Part shown: positions 51,907-63,326 of the stretch, one piece after another
How positions within the stretch are numbered: the stretch's first letter is position 1
Layout: each line of letters starts with the position of its first letter
Source: Simmondsia chinensis
Lineage: Eukaryota; Streptophyta; Magnoliopsida; Caryophyllales; Simmondsiaceae
Reading direction: 5' to 3'
Assembly (NCBI GenBank): GCA_018398585.1
Contig: JAGTTD010000026.1
Location: 1,059,001-1,123,000, forward strand
DNA length: 64,000 nt
Made by a program: the position numbers and the translations under genes
Notes under the pieces: generated by a model
Database searches by the model: none
Seen by the model: only the letters and a program-made list of their open reading frames with translations
Told to the model about the DNA's origin: nothing

Positions 51907-52985
51907 ATCCCCTTAAAAAATATTAAGAAATTCATTAATTTAATTTCTATAAAAAAAAAAAAAAAAGGATTAGAGAAGAGAGAGAGAGGATCAAGTTAAG
52001 CAGAATCAGATGTAATCTCAATGTTTGTGTTACTCTCTTTTAACTTCTCTATATGAGTTGTTTTGTCTCCCTTTTCTTATTAATATCTCCCTCTTTATGA
52101 TTTCTTTGTCTTTTAATTACTACCGATAAATGTATCGTATCGTGTCGTGTTTCTGTTATACCGATAGTTTTAGGAAAATGGGTTAACATGAACCTGATCT
52201 AATTTGTTGAACAGGTTAGGAACTTACAACCTTTTCCCGAATTTGGTTTACCCATTTATTTATAAAGGGGTCGATAGGCGCTCAAAACAAATGTGAACCA
52301 GTCCTGAACACAAGTAGTTGATCAAATGTTTGGTTTATGTATACCACACGGAACATAAAACACAGACTAGATTCAAAGAAAATCTATTACTCCCGTAAAG
52401 AAATTGGAATTCAACTAAAAGCATATAAAAAAAAACCCAATCAAATAATCAGGCCTCCCTACACGGGTGCGGGAAAAGTGTAGCTATAGTTATTATTGAA
52501 CTAAAACATAAGATCCGGGAACAGGGTCAGTCCTCGCATCTTCGAGGACCCAAGCAAAAATTTCAAATGGGGCCTTTTATATACAAAAAATTATAAAAAC
52601 TATAATTACAAAATTTAGTAATATTAACAATTGATACTTTAAAACTACAATCCCTAAATTTTGCAGCCCCTAAAATTTGAAGACCCTAAGCAGTTGTTTG
52701 GATCACTTGGGGTTATATTCGGCCCTGCTCGGGATCCAGATGGCTAAACGTCTTTCAAACCTAAACTATGAGTGGACTCCTTCATTGAAATTTGTGAATG
52801 ATAAATAAAATAGAAAATATTCCAAGGAATATTCCAAAATGAACAAGACTTAGTGAGTTTGGGATTATATGAGATTAATAATTAACCAGGAAACATAATT
52901 ATTTAGGTAAATAATTAACTCATTAAAAATAGGGTCGATCAAAACCCTGAGCATCCCAATCAATCGTTGTGAATCCTCAATTTGT
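51907..52985. other. AT-rich intergenic DNA
   Basis: A-rich run at about 51950-51966 and GAGAGAGA at 51978. No gene or clear element recognised. Confidence 0.35.
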
Positions 52986-53043
52986 TAAGGGCTCTTTTTG
53001 GAAATAATTGTATTATGAGTTTACTTTCAGGACGGCAAGATCT

Positions 53044-53166
53044 TCAGGTTGGGGGTTCTCGGAAACAGCCCCTCTTCCACTCGGAAGGGGTAAGGCTGTG
53101 TACATCCACCCTCCAAACCCTACTTTTGCGGGAGCCCGTGAGGTACTGGGAATATTGTTGTTGTAA
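53044..53166 (+). repeat. RTE-tail retroposon copy
   Basis: + orientation: CAGGTTGGGGGTTCTCGG, GGTAAGGCTGTGTACATCC, CGGGAGCCCGTGAGGTACTG and ATTGTTGTTG. No 5S head or target duplication found. A TA microsatellite follows at about 53204. Confidence 0.7.
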
Positions 53167-53281
53167 TTAAAAAAATAACAATCTATGTATAATATTTTGT
53201 AACTATATATATATATATATATATAAATACAATATAAATGACTCATATATGAGTCGATATTAAAAAGTAAAATAAGTCATT

Positions 53282-53485
53282 TTGATATCGTTCTCATTTT
53301 ATTTTTTGAGAAACTAAAAATTGGGTTTTAAAAACTATTTTTCTTATTTTCGTTTTCCATTTTAATTTTCACACAAACTAGAAAGAAATATAAGAAATAA
53401 AAAAAGTTATTTCCAAATTATAATTTTTATTTTTTAAAAAATAAAGACTGTAAATAGAAAATGACAACGAATATGTTAAGTGGTT
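53282..53485. repeat. Family C palindromic MITE
   Basis: GATATCGTTCTCATTTTA and GAGAAACTAAAAATTGGG at the left; inverse CTGTAAATAGAAAATGACAA at the right. Confidence 0.5.
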
Positions 53486-53591
53486 TTGCTAAATAAAAAA
53501 TAACTTAATGTATTTTTGTGTAAAATAAAATCCTACCATGAAGTTGGCAGTTGCTCTTCTTGACAGTTGTTTGGCGAAATTAAAAATAAAA

Positions 53592-54138
53592 GGGTATTGA
53601 TGTCAAATATCCCTGTACTTTATTTATTATGTTAATTTAATTTTTATATTTTTAATTATGTTAATTAAGTTCCTTTACTATTTATATTGTGTCAATTTGG
53701 TCCCCAGAGTAACAATAACAACAACAACAGATCCAGTACCTCAAGGGTTTCCGCCTAAGCGGGTTCTGGAGGGTGGATGTACGTAACCTTACCCCTTCAG
53801 GGTATAACCTTATCGAGAGGTTGTTTTCGAGGACCTCCAGCCTTATAGGGTTGGCAACACGAATACTTCTAGGAGGTCACCCATCCTGGAACTACTTTTG
53901 TTCAAGCACGCTTAACTTCGGAGTTCTAATGGATCCCCAGAGTAAAATTTATGTTAAATTTTTGATGAAAATTTTAATGGTTCAGCAACAAGTTGGGTTA
54001 AATTGAGTCAATTGATTTCAGTGGATTACTAGCATTTAATTTGATCATAGGACTAAAATGACACAATATAGATTGTAAATGGACTAAATTGACACAATTA
54101 AAAATACATAGACTAAATTGACACAGTGTAAATAATCC
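53592..54138. repeat. Family A MITE with nested 5S SINE
   Basis: Left arm GGGTATTGATGTCAAATATC...CAATTTGGTCC; right arm inverse ACTAAATTGACACAGTGTAA. Interrupted at 53713-53933. Confidence 0.55.
53713..53933 (-). mobile_element. 5S rRNA-derived SINE with perfect 12-bp target duplication
   Basis: 221 bp, reverse. On the minus strand it starts GGATC-side TCCATTAGAACTCCGAAG, then GTTAAGCGTGCTTGAAC, GGATGGGTGACCTCCTAG and CGTGTTGCCAACCCTATAAG, then the RTE-type body and (TTG)n. Flanked by exact TCCCCAGAGTAA (53701-53712, 53934-53945). Its head begins about 40 bp further into the 5S sequence than the 51627 copy, so it is slightly 5'-truncated. Confidence 0.92.
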
Positions 54139-54714
54139 CAAAAAAGAAAAAAATATTATACCAAAAAAAGTATTAGTTAAAGCATTTTATTATTATATGT
54201 ACACTAAAATATAATAATTATAAAATATTTTTAAAAAAAAATTTATTGAATAAATTTATTTTTCCTTTCATATATAGTGGTTGTCCTCCTTTCCTTGCAA
54301 TTTCCTCCTTTGTTGTATAGCTACAGATATTCAGTAATTATATTATATTTATGTAAATAATATTATTAGTTAATTTACATAATTATAAAAATATAACTTT
54401 TGCTATTAAATTATAGGAAAGGCGATATATATACTAGGAAAAAAAAAAAAGCATCAACTTCACTATAGGCGACATATAACGAAGAGATTACTACGTAACT
54501 GAAACTAACGCAACTAATGATACGTCGGCTCAAACGATGACACGGGAACTAAATAAATGATATGGCAACCGAAAAAACGACTTAACTAAGGATATGAAAT
54601 CAATGACAATATCGACACCGATGCTGCCATTTTATATTTTTATTTTGAAACGCATTATTCTTCTTGTATGTATGATAAAAATTGTGCTACATTTGGCTTT
54701 AATTAGGTTTAGCC
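54139..54714. other. AT-rich intergenic DNA
   Basis: Around 54450-54610 is a stretch with loosely repeated ACGA/GATA motifs following CACTATAGGCGACATA; this could be a CACTA-type subterminal region but is not established. No gene. Confidence 0.3.
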
Positions 54715-55262
54715 ATTTATCACTTAGACACCTTAACGTTTCACTATATACAATGGAGTATCTTTAAGTTTAAATATTTTATCACTTAAGTACCCTGAAG
54801 TTTAAAATTTTATAGATCAGGTACCTTTTTTTTTCAAGATTCTATAGATTTTTGTTGGAAAATATTAAAATTGAACATGATTCCGACGATATGTTAGCAT
54901 TTCACTAGAATTGATGATTTTTTGATAAAAAATGCTAACGTTTACACATAATTTTAACAATATTTAGGCATTTTACTTTAATATTCCAGTGAACCTTTTT
55001 ATCATACTTCGTTGAATATTTGTTAAGAAATTGGTACGAGCTAATTATATTACTGTAGCTCATGTATTACATCATATTTTTGTGTATAAACTTACAAATT
55101 TAGTCAAGTTTTTACGAAAATTTATCAAATTTAACATAGAGTACCTAGGTGATAGAATTTGTTACATCAGGGCACTTTATTGTACATATTGAAATATCAG
55201 ATTACATAGGTGATAAATGTTTAAACTTTAGAGTATTTAAACGATAATTTTTCTTTTTTTCT
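54715..55262. repeat. Family B palindromic MITE
   Basis: Left arm CATTTATCACTTAGACACCT; right arm inverse AGAGTATTTAAACGATAAT. Internal GTACCTAGGTGATAGAATTT-like block as in the other copies. Confidence 0.5.
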
Positions 55263-55924
55263 CGTGAGGGTTGGTGATCCCTAGTTATTTACATCCTATA
55301 TATTACTAATTGCATTATTTAATCCTTATACTTTTAGTTATGCTAATTTAGGTTTTTTTTTTTTTAATGATTTGATTGCATATCGATTAGGATATATAGT
55401 AAAATTCACGTTAAATTGATAGTACATTTCAACCGTTGGATCTTGGGTGGGTTTAAATAAGGTCAATAAGTAAACCTGTATGGGGGTCAATCACATCTTA
55501 TATGATCGGACCGTTGAAAAATATGCTAACGAGGAACCCGGTTACCCGTAAACCCCAGCCCATGCAGCGACTTATACACCACAGGAGCCAATTAAGTCGA
55601 GCATTCTTCAGGGAGAGGTTCAAAGTGGGAATCAAACTCCAAACATGTATCTAAAATAAAAACTTATGTCACGAATTAAATTCCTATGAAAAATCAAACT
55701 TTTCAGAAAATAAGTACAAAGTGTTTGGTTGGACATAAGTTAATTCTTCTATAATAGAAGACCTGTAAATTATTAAGAAATTTGTACTTGTATTTTTCGA
55801 ATTTCCTGATAACCGAACAAGGGGATAACTGCTCATTTTCCATGAATTCCGAATTCCTGTTTACTCTTGGGAAACAAATAACCCCCTAATTTATATAGTT
55901 AATACCAGCGATTATGAAGGCAAC

Positions 55925-56260
55925 ATGTTGTTTGCTGGTTCTAGGAAATTATAAAATGCTCGTATTACCGTGGTTGAAGTTGTTGCCGTTAGATACACTC
56001 TTCTTCATGTTAAGAGAATGGGTATAAGTAGGATTATTTTAGAAGATGATAACGGGGTGATTGTTAAGACCCTTTTAGTAAATAATTCTGCTCCATCAGA
56101 TATTGTCACTACTGTCGAAGATATCAAGAATTTGTTCTGCTCGTTTCTCTGATCAGAGGCCAGATACTGTTTTAGAGAAGCAAATAGACTAGATGATTGG
56201 ATGACGTATGCTGGTTACCGGGATTCCGTACTTTCCATGAGGGACTTTGCTCAACATAAA
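55925..56260 (+). pseudogene. RNase H-like (RVT_3) fragment, probably from an L1 LINE
   Basis: The translation FAGSRKL, then a stop, NARITVVEVVAVRYTLLH, MGISRIILEDDNG and NNSAPSDIVTTVEDIKNL follows the C-terminal RNase H domain of plant L1-type elements and related RVT_3 proteins (usual AExxAxxxAL..A...G......E.D). It breaks after about 56150. No other domain is next to it. Confidence 0.6.
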
Positions 56261-57129
56261 AGATGAACTAGTTTAGAGCCACAGAACATGGGGGGATGCT
56301 CATTAATAAACAGAAGTGGACCCATTTCAGTGTCTCTTTTATTCATTTTTGTACCTTGTCTTATGTCTTATGTACCTACATACCTTTTATTTTCCCAATA
56401 ATCGAGGTACAATCCCATGAGGTACCAAGTACCGAGACAAGCAATTACAAAAAGACAAAACACGAGCGAAAATGGAGCACAAAACGACAAGCTCACAAGC
56501 TACAAACAAGATTGAGCAACAACCTAACATAAAGCAGGAAGGGTGGGATTACAGATGAGGTTAGTGAGTCGGCACCGTCTCTCGCCATCAGATTATAGTC
56601 TCTGGACATCGAACTATCTCCTCGGGATTACAGGGGAAGCTTTGGGACCATGCTTTAATCCAAAACCCAACTCTCGTCCGAATACTCCACTTCGTGTCCT
56701 CCATATCAGTGTCTTTGAAGTCTCATTTTCGTATTTACCTTTCCCAGCAAGTGCCTTCTACACTAGCATTTCAAATTTCGGAGGAGCAAGGCCTTTCCAG
56801 ACACTCGTAACTATGTTATCTACTTCCGAATATCTCCTTAACATGACTGCAAGTGCAAAAGATAAGCAATGTTGGAAAAATATTCATATCATAACATACA
56901 AATATTTATATCATTGATGATAAAAAATTAAGATAATGAGTAATTTGAAGGACATTATAGCTAATGAGTTTGCAGTTTCCTCTTTTCAGAGCTACATTAA
57001 GGAGGGTCGGTGGTTCACTGCATAGAAGATATACTGAGGATGGGTGGTGGCTCATCATGCAAAAGCTATATTGAGGAGAGTTGGTGACTTACTGTGCAAT
57101 AATTACATTTAGGATGATGATTGTATTTG
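56261..57129. other. Unassigned DNA with short ORFs
   Basis: ORFs at 56296-56532 and 56543-56917 have no recognised motif and no splice context. Probably retroelement debris between the RNase H fragment and the LTR-like piece. Confidence 0.3.
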
Positions 57130-57290
57130 AGGGTTTAGGGGGTTTCAATTCTGAATTGTAATTCTTGAATTTTATAGTGGATGAGACACTCTTTTGGATC
57201 CCGTGGTTTATTCCTCTAGTTAAGAGAGAGTTTTCATATAAATATTAGTGTTGATTGTTCAATGTTTTTATTTGTTTTACACTTCCTTTT
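57130..57290 (+). mobile_element. copia-LTR-like fragment
   Basis: GGATCCCGTGGTTTATTCCT followed by GAGAGAGTTTTCATATAAAT and ATTAGTGTTGATTG resembles the 3' part of plant copia LTRs (usual ...CCCGTGGTTTTTCCC...GGGTTTTCCACGTAAAT...). No partner LTR found. Confidence 0.35.
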
Positions 57291-57603
57291 ATGCTTGATT
57301 GGTAATTCGCCTACAATAATAACCACATAGTTTAGGTTTATATTGATTCGGAATCAGGTTTGAACTTGTCTTAAAGACCGGGTGTGAATGTCTCCACTGT
57401 CTTTTGGTGTTTAATTTTGGAGTCTTTAGTGTTAGGTATGCTCTCGTCAAAGCGCTCGTTTATTTTGGTGTGTGGTTGTGGGCAGCCTGCTATCTTAGGT
57501 GTGTTTTGCGCTTTTTTGTTTGTCTTCAGTCTCTGCCCTACACCATTATGCTTTTTCGGTCTTATATTTAAATTATCGAACAAAATCGGGTTTGAATGTC
57601 ACA

Positions 57604-58065
57604 AGTGAGTCTAATAACAAAGTCTGTCTTGAAAAATATAATAAAAGAAGAAAAGAAAAAAGAATGAACAAATTCTACTAAGGAGATAAGATAAAACTGA
57701 GAAAGGTATAGCTGTGATAGGTATTGGCATAGGGTGGGTGAGCAGTCATATCCATACCCGCCCTGTACCACTTTGTACCCCCTAAACTAGGTTAGTACTC
57801 GCAAATAACATGTTTTACCTGCTTCATTATCAGCCTCAGATATCCCAGATAAGAGAGGAAGATGATTGAATTAGAATTAAGCTTGTTCAAACCAGAAAAA
57901 GTACGTACATGTTTCCTCAAATACTGGGTAGGAATGTTAAAAGTTTTACGCGTGAGTCTAATAACAAAGTCTGTCCCGAAAAGTATGACAAAACAAGAGA
58001 AGAAAAAGAAAGAACAAATTCAATTAAGGAGGAGACAAGTAAAAAAAAAGGAGAAAGGTATAGAT
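57604..58065. repeat. Direct repeat pair of about 110 bp, 349 bp apart
   Basis: GTGAGTCTAATAACAAAGTC starts one copy near 57605 and another near 57953. Both continue through an AAGA-rich stretch to GAGAAAGGTATAG. The intervening segment is not recognised. Confidence 0.75.
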
Positions 58066-58170
58066 GTCTAAAAATGTTGCACAAATTCACTAGAAATTTA
58101 GGAAATCATAAGAAAGGTAAGGTTGGTGATTCTACATTTGCTTGTCTTATCCATTTTTGAATCATCATGG

Positions 58171-58769
58171 TAGAGGTGGCCAGTGGGCCGGGCTGACCGG
58201 CAACCCAGGTCCCTCCGATCGCTAGTGCCCGTTTGGACAGTATAACTTATTTTGTAATTGTATTTTTATTTATATTTTTATAGTTGTATTTTTTTTAATA
58301 AGTTATAATACATTTTGTTTTATAAAATACATTTGTAATTTTATAGGGTACTAATATATTATTATAGTACATGGTCTTAACAAGTTATAGTATATTTTAT
58401 TTTATACAGGTCACCATGATGCGATGAAGACATATCTCTCAGGTTGGGGGTCCTCAGAAACAGCCTCTCTTCAGGTTGACACTCTAAAGAGGGAAGGCTG
58501 CGTACATCAACCGCCCCAGACCCCGCTTTTGCGGGAGCCCTTGAGGCACTGGGAATGTTGTTGTTGTTGTTGTTATAATATATTTTATTTTATAAAATAT
58601 ATTTGTACTTTTATAAGACATTATTATCATTGTATTATATGTTATATTATTCATTAATAAGTTATAATTTTTTTGGTATATATATATTTATAAAAAAAAA
58701 GAGGGTCGGGCCAGTCCTGCGGGGCTAAGGCTAGGCCCAGGGGCTAGGCTCAGCCCATGACCACATCTA
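58171..58769. mobile_element. hAT-type MITE with perfect 8-bp target duplication
   Basis: Ends TAGAGGTGGCCAGTGGGCC and GGCTCAGCCCATGACCACATCTA-type inverse (first 12 bp TAGAGGTGGCCA against TGACCACATCTA). Flanked by exact CATCATGG (58163-58170, 58770-58777). The interior from about 58246 (GCCCGTTTGGACAG) is a further AT-rich, probably Harbinger-like insertion, itself hit by the retroposon at 58407. Confidence 0.85.
58407..58571 (+). repeat. RTE-tail retroposon with 23-bp target duplication
   Basis: 165 bp, + orientation. It starts CAGGTCACCATGATG, which resembles the LINE 3' UTR at 46766 (AGGTCACATGCTC), then CAGGTTGGGGGTCCTCAG, the body and a (TTG)5 tail. Flanked by 23-bp repeats at 58384-58406 and 58572-58594 with one mismatch. 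It reads as a 5'-truncated RTE LINE rather than a SINE. Confidence 0.85.
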
Positions 58770-58777
58770 CATCATGG

Positions 58778-59639
58778 TTAGGTCTTCAAAGATAACACAA
58801 AGGATATTCATTACCTGTACTGAGATTTTAGGGATTTAAAATAAGTTTGATCAGCGATGAATTTAGAAAAAACATCTTCAAGGGGCACCCACGGTGGACC
58901 ATGGACTAGCTGCATACACTACTATCAAATACAATACTTTTAAAATAGTATTTGCCCATAATAATAACATGATGTTTATATCAAAACTCAACAAATGTAA
59001 CCCCAAAACAAAAATTCAGAAGCAGAGTTTTCGAGCCTATATGTGCTGCCTGCTGGAGTTGGACGATGACGGGCGTGATAGACGGGCTAGACACCCACCA
59101 GTGGGACACGGCAAAGAGTTGGGCCTTGGGGTTGGAGGGCTTCTAGAATTAGAAGGGGATTTGTATAATTAAGCTTAAATATTGACCAATATTAGGTATC
59201 TGGTGCATGGGCCATCCGAGGTCCACACCCCTAGTGTCAGAAGTGTGGATTTGCCCGCGAGTTTGATTCCTGTGTTCTATTTTTAGTAATAAAAGTGCTC
59301 AGGCCAGTTCAAGTAGATCTTGAATACTCTTATATTCTAGTATCAACTAACATGTGATCCTCGTGCTATATATTTGTGTACATTTACACTTATAATGTAT
59401 GATATATAGGTCGTTGTTTCCTCAATTGTGAATGAAGGTATGCAGTATAAGCATGTTGATAATATTACTAATTTTCAAAACAGTATCATGGCAAATTGAG
59501 GACCACAAATAATTGTTTATATTGCTTGGAGTCAGTTAGGACCGACTTTGTGGATACCTTTCTGTGTTAATAACACTAATGCTCTACATAAGTACGAGGT
59601 GAATTAAAGTACACACAAACCACCCATATATTCTTTTAT
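58778..59639. other. Unassigned DNA
   Basis: A 92-residue ORF at 58894-59172 has no recognised motif. 59310-59520 resembles DPH5 intron 2 around 41460-41640 and is a decayed repeat. Confidence 0.3.
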
Positions 59640-60130
59640 AATTAAGGGGACGAAAACATCTTGAATAGATAGAAGGTACATACAATGGAGAACACCAAAA
59701 GACACAAAGAAAACCAGACCCCAAAGCCTAATTGTGCACAGAGATCAAAGCTAGGCCCGTAGAGAAGCCCAACTTTGCAAGGAGGTTCACGATAATAATC
59801 GTACTAAGGCATCCCAATTGTTGCAGTAAAATCAAATCTAAGATTGGCCATGATAATCAACTTGCATGGGTCCTCTAAACAGTAGTGGAGGGAGACATCT
59901 TAGCGTCCAAGGAGTACTCGAAACCAAATGATAATGTGGTCTTAATCAGGAGGTGGATTTTGGATCCAACAATAATATTCGAAAGACAGATACATAAAAA
60001 TTCAAAGGAGGCGAGAAAGGGATGAGAAACGAGCTTGTCAATGACCAAAAGGTAAATCTACCCTATAAAAGGGGCACATTTTTGGATAAAATTACAAATA
60101 GCAAACGTAATTTCATGTCGAAATACTTAT
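59640..60130 (-). repeat. Possible L1-type LINE 3' remnant
   Basis: On the minus strand the sequence has a GTGGTTTTCTTTGTGTC / TTTGGTGTTCTCC-type 3' UTR style and an A-rich end near 59640. Short peptides from it do not give firm domain blocks. Weak assignment. Confidence 0.25.
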
Positions 60131-60207
60131 GGCAAGACATTTCTTGTCCATGCATCTAATTATAGGTTTTGTTGGGTGTAGGTCACATTCCTATACAAAT
60201 GCAGTAG

Positions 60208-60437
60208 CAACAGCAACAACAATCTCCAGTGTCTCAACAGCTCCCGCCTAAGCAGGGTCTAAAGGGTGGATGTACGCAGCATTTTCCCTTCAGGGTGCTA
60301 CCCTGAAAAGAGGCTATTTCGAGAACATCCAACCTGAGGGATGCAACACGAGGACTTCCCAGGTGAACACCCATTTTGGTACTACTCTCGCCCAAGCACG
60401 CTTAACTTCGGAGTTTTAATGGGATCCGGTGCTTGCA
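60208..60437 (-). mobile_element. 5S rRNA-derived SINE copy
   Basis: About 230 bp, reverse. On the minus strand: GCAAGCACCGGATCCCATTA, AACTCCGAAGTTAAGCGTGC, TTGGGCGAGAGTAGTACC (5S), CCTGGGAAGTCCTCGTGTTG, CATCCCTCAGGTTGG, then the body and (TTG)n. The 5S 3' end is retained as in the 18800 copy. A second, headless copy follows 26 bp away. Confidence 0.88.
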
Positions 60438-60462
60438 TATTGATACCCATTTCAGTTAAATG

Positions 60463-60588
60463 CAACAACAACAAAACCAGTGTCTCAAGGGCTCTCGCAT
60501 AAGTAAGGTCGGGGAGGGATGTATGCAGCCTTAGCCTTTTAGGGTACTAGTTCAAAAGGAGATTGTATCCGAAGATCTCCAACCTGGA
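60463..60588 (-). repeat. RTE-tail retroposon copy, reverse
   Basis: (CAA)n, CCAGTGTCTCAAGGGCTC, GTATGCAGCCTTAGCC and AGGAGATTGTATCCGAAG to CCAACCTGG. No 5S head. Adjacent to the 5S SINE at 60208, same orientation. Confidence 0.75.
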
Positions 60589-61189
60589 AAGCATAAAAAA
60601 AAATATATATATATATAGAAAAAGGCCAGCACATAAGAAGCATAAAGCATAAAGCAAAAGGTACAGGGCATGAAACTTGAAGTCATATACCCTCATACCA
60701 AATATAACTTCTGTTAGAAAAACAGTAACGAGTAAATATGACTTATCCGAAAAGATGGAGATTATTGTTGTGTTATGAAGTTCGTTACCATCGTAAATTC
60801 GTTTATATGTACCCTCATACCGGTAAACATGACTATTTGGCATTCTAACATCAGGATTAACACGATACCCACAATTGTAATAACACACTTAAAATATAGG
60901 TTTTTTTTTAACATAAAATTACCTTTAAAACTGCTCATTATTTACTTATTTCCAAAAAGTAAATAATGAGTAGTTTTATCGGTAATTTTATGTAAAAAAA
61001 CCTAAATTTTCAATTTTTTTATAAAACGATATTTAGAAGTTTAAGTATTGGATTACACATGTGATTTTGCTTAGGTTTATATATATAATTCGGGGAAAGC
61101 ATAAACGCATGTTGATTTTGCACACACGTGTCTGTAGTGAGATTTGAATATGCACATACAAACCATATAAGGGTGTATTATTTTATCAA

Positions 61190-61510
61190 GCAAGCTTTTT
61201 TTTTACATAATTAGAGAGAAAACTCTCAATATAAAAATCAGTGTACTTACCAAAGCGGACCCTACGAAAGCCCACAAGAGCAGGACAAAAATAAAAAAAG
61301 AGAAGTAGCCCCCCAAAAACAAAAGCAACACATCCCAAAATCTGGTGTTTCGGTGCTTGTTGCTGTCCTTTTTTCTCTCTTGTGGGCCTTTTTATGCTTC
61401 GTTTCAGTGGGTGTCCTGGATTATTCAAAATAAAGACATGTACACCTGCGCCAACTTTTAGGGCACTAAATGCTTCTAGCACTTCCCGCTTGCGTGCACT
61501 TTATACAAGT
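61190..61510 (-). repeat. L1-type LINE 3' end with poly(A)
   Basis: On the minus strand a T/G-rich 3' UTR-like sequence (TTTTGGGGGGCTACTTC, TTGTCCTGCTCTTGTGGGC) ends in TTATGTAAAAAAAAAGC, a short poly(A) at about 61197-61205. The 98-residue ORF over it is not a known protein. Its style matches the 3' end at 8340-8700. Confidence 0.45.
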
Positions 61511-62147
61511 AATATGTTGTGAATATCTTGTTGTTTACTGCAAAAGAAAATGTAAAATTACACGTGTAATCTTAACAGAAAACGAATAGAGTTAATGTAA
61601 GCGGTCGATCTAAAAAAATAAACGCTCAAAAGCAATTTTCTGAAAAGCTAAAACGCTGAGCTGATTAAGTGAAAAATAACTACTTTTTAAGGTAATTTTC
61701 TATAACGAGATTTACGAAAGGGGGTTGAGTTATTGTAGGGTCAGAGACCCCTGGTGGATAGCCATAACCATAGAGGGGCGTGGAGAGAGAGAAAATCAAT
61801 GCAAACACTGCGGCCATGCACATGCATTTGCTCTCCAATCTCTCTCCTTGGATTCATCCCACTCCATTCATAACCATATAATATATGACAAATAAATATA
61901 TCAAATATATAATATAAGATTTACGTGATTCAGTTAACTATATCGAAACTCACAAAATTGTAGAAATTTCCATTATACTTATTCTCTCAACTATAACTGC
62001 TCTAACGAACACTAATGCATTTAAGAGACTCACTACAGTCTATTATAGAATAAACAGAGCTTCATCAGGGTTGGTTCCGAGAGTTTAAGGGCTAAAACTA
62101 AGGTTTGATTGGTGGTCACTTTTTCTTGATGACTCCCTGTTTTAGGC
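61511..62147. other. AT-rich intergenic DNA
   Basis: No gene, RNA or clear element recognised. Confidence 0.35.
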
Positions 62148-62660
62148 CTCGTTTAGTTGCTACATGAATTGAATTCCTGCCTGAAGTTACATTTCCCGTA
62201 AATTCAATTCCTGTGTCAACTTCCAATGAAGTAGTTAAAATATATTTGGTTGTCAGGATGAGAAATGGAATTTTTGTCGGAAGGCTAGTTAAAAACAAAG
62301 TAACAAGAACTTATTTAAGGGGAAGGCTAGGTGAGCTATTTCCTGCATTTTCAAGGCAGGGCTGGACATAACCCCAACCCAAGCGACTTAAGCAACTGTT
62401 TGGACCCTTCAAATTTTACGGGCCTCGAATTTTGAAGTTGTGAATTTAAAATATCAATTGTTAATATTACTAAATTTGATTATCGATGTCTCATTTAAAA
62501 ATTTTGCTTAGCCACGAAAATGTCAAGACCAGACCTATTTGAAGGAATCGAAATTTTACTTCCCCCATTCTGTTTAATTTCTCTCAACCAAATAAGAGCA
62601 AAAATCCGTATTTTTCTTGAAATCTTACTCCCTATATCTACTTCCTGTATACGAAACGAG
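62148..62660. repeat. Possible Harbinger-like MITE
   Basis: Starts GGCCTCGTTTAGTTGC and ends near TATACGAAACGAG, giving an inverted CTCGTTT / AAACGAG pair. AATTGAATTCCTG / GGAATCGAAATTT blocks occur in mirrored positions. Interrupted by unrelated sequence at about 62340-62510. Confidence 0.35.
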
Positions 62661-63326
62661 ATATAAGCTTCATCAAAGTCAAACAAGTGTCAAAAAATGG
62701 CGTTAGAGGTACGCCCCAGTACGAGTACTAACACGTCCCTTTATGTTATCGTTAAATTCAAAGCCCCCCCTTCCTCATTTTCCTCCTTACACCTGGACCA
62801 CCTTCTTTTATTTAATTTAACGAGTTATAATTATCGGGACAAAAATTATTATATGATGCAACCGTTAAATAGATCTTGGCAGGTCATACTGAGCAGAACC
62901 GCGAAGTCAAGAATAGGTGTGAAGAGGACATCAAGAATAGACGAGAAGAGGTAGCCTCACATCCGTGATTGGCGCATTGCTTGGTGGCTGGGCTGAAGAA
63001 GAGAGACACTCAAGTCTTGGCAAAGGGGGGATTTACGGGATTTGAGGTGCAATAGGCATGGCAGGCGCCATGCAAGGCCGATTTTGTAGATCTGAATTCA
63101 AATTTGAATTTCTTTCCGTTAAACTTTATTCTTTCCTCTTTTTGCTTTTATTTTGATTTTTGCCTTATTTAAGTTTTTGGTTCTTTCTATTCTCAAGTGT
63201 GAGAATTAGGATGAATTTTATCTTTTTCCTTATAATTTTGGTTAAAGATTAATAAAATTAAACGAAAGGCTGTTTAATCATTCCCGTTTTCCTATTTTCC
63301 CATTCACGCGCTGCATCATTATAAAA
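62661..63326. other. Unassigned DNA
   Basis: An 85-residue ORF at 62697-62954 has no known motif; its N-terminal Ser/Thr-rich style alone does not support a gene call. No other feature seen. Confidence 0.3.

Noticed and set aside
54459..54620. Left end of a CACTA element at CACTATAGG
   Set aside because: Repeats are loose and no matching opposite end was found; not enough to list as an element.
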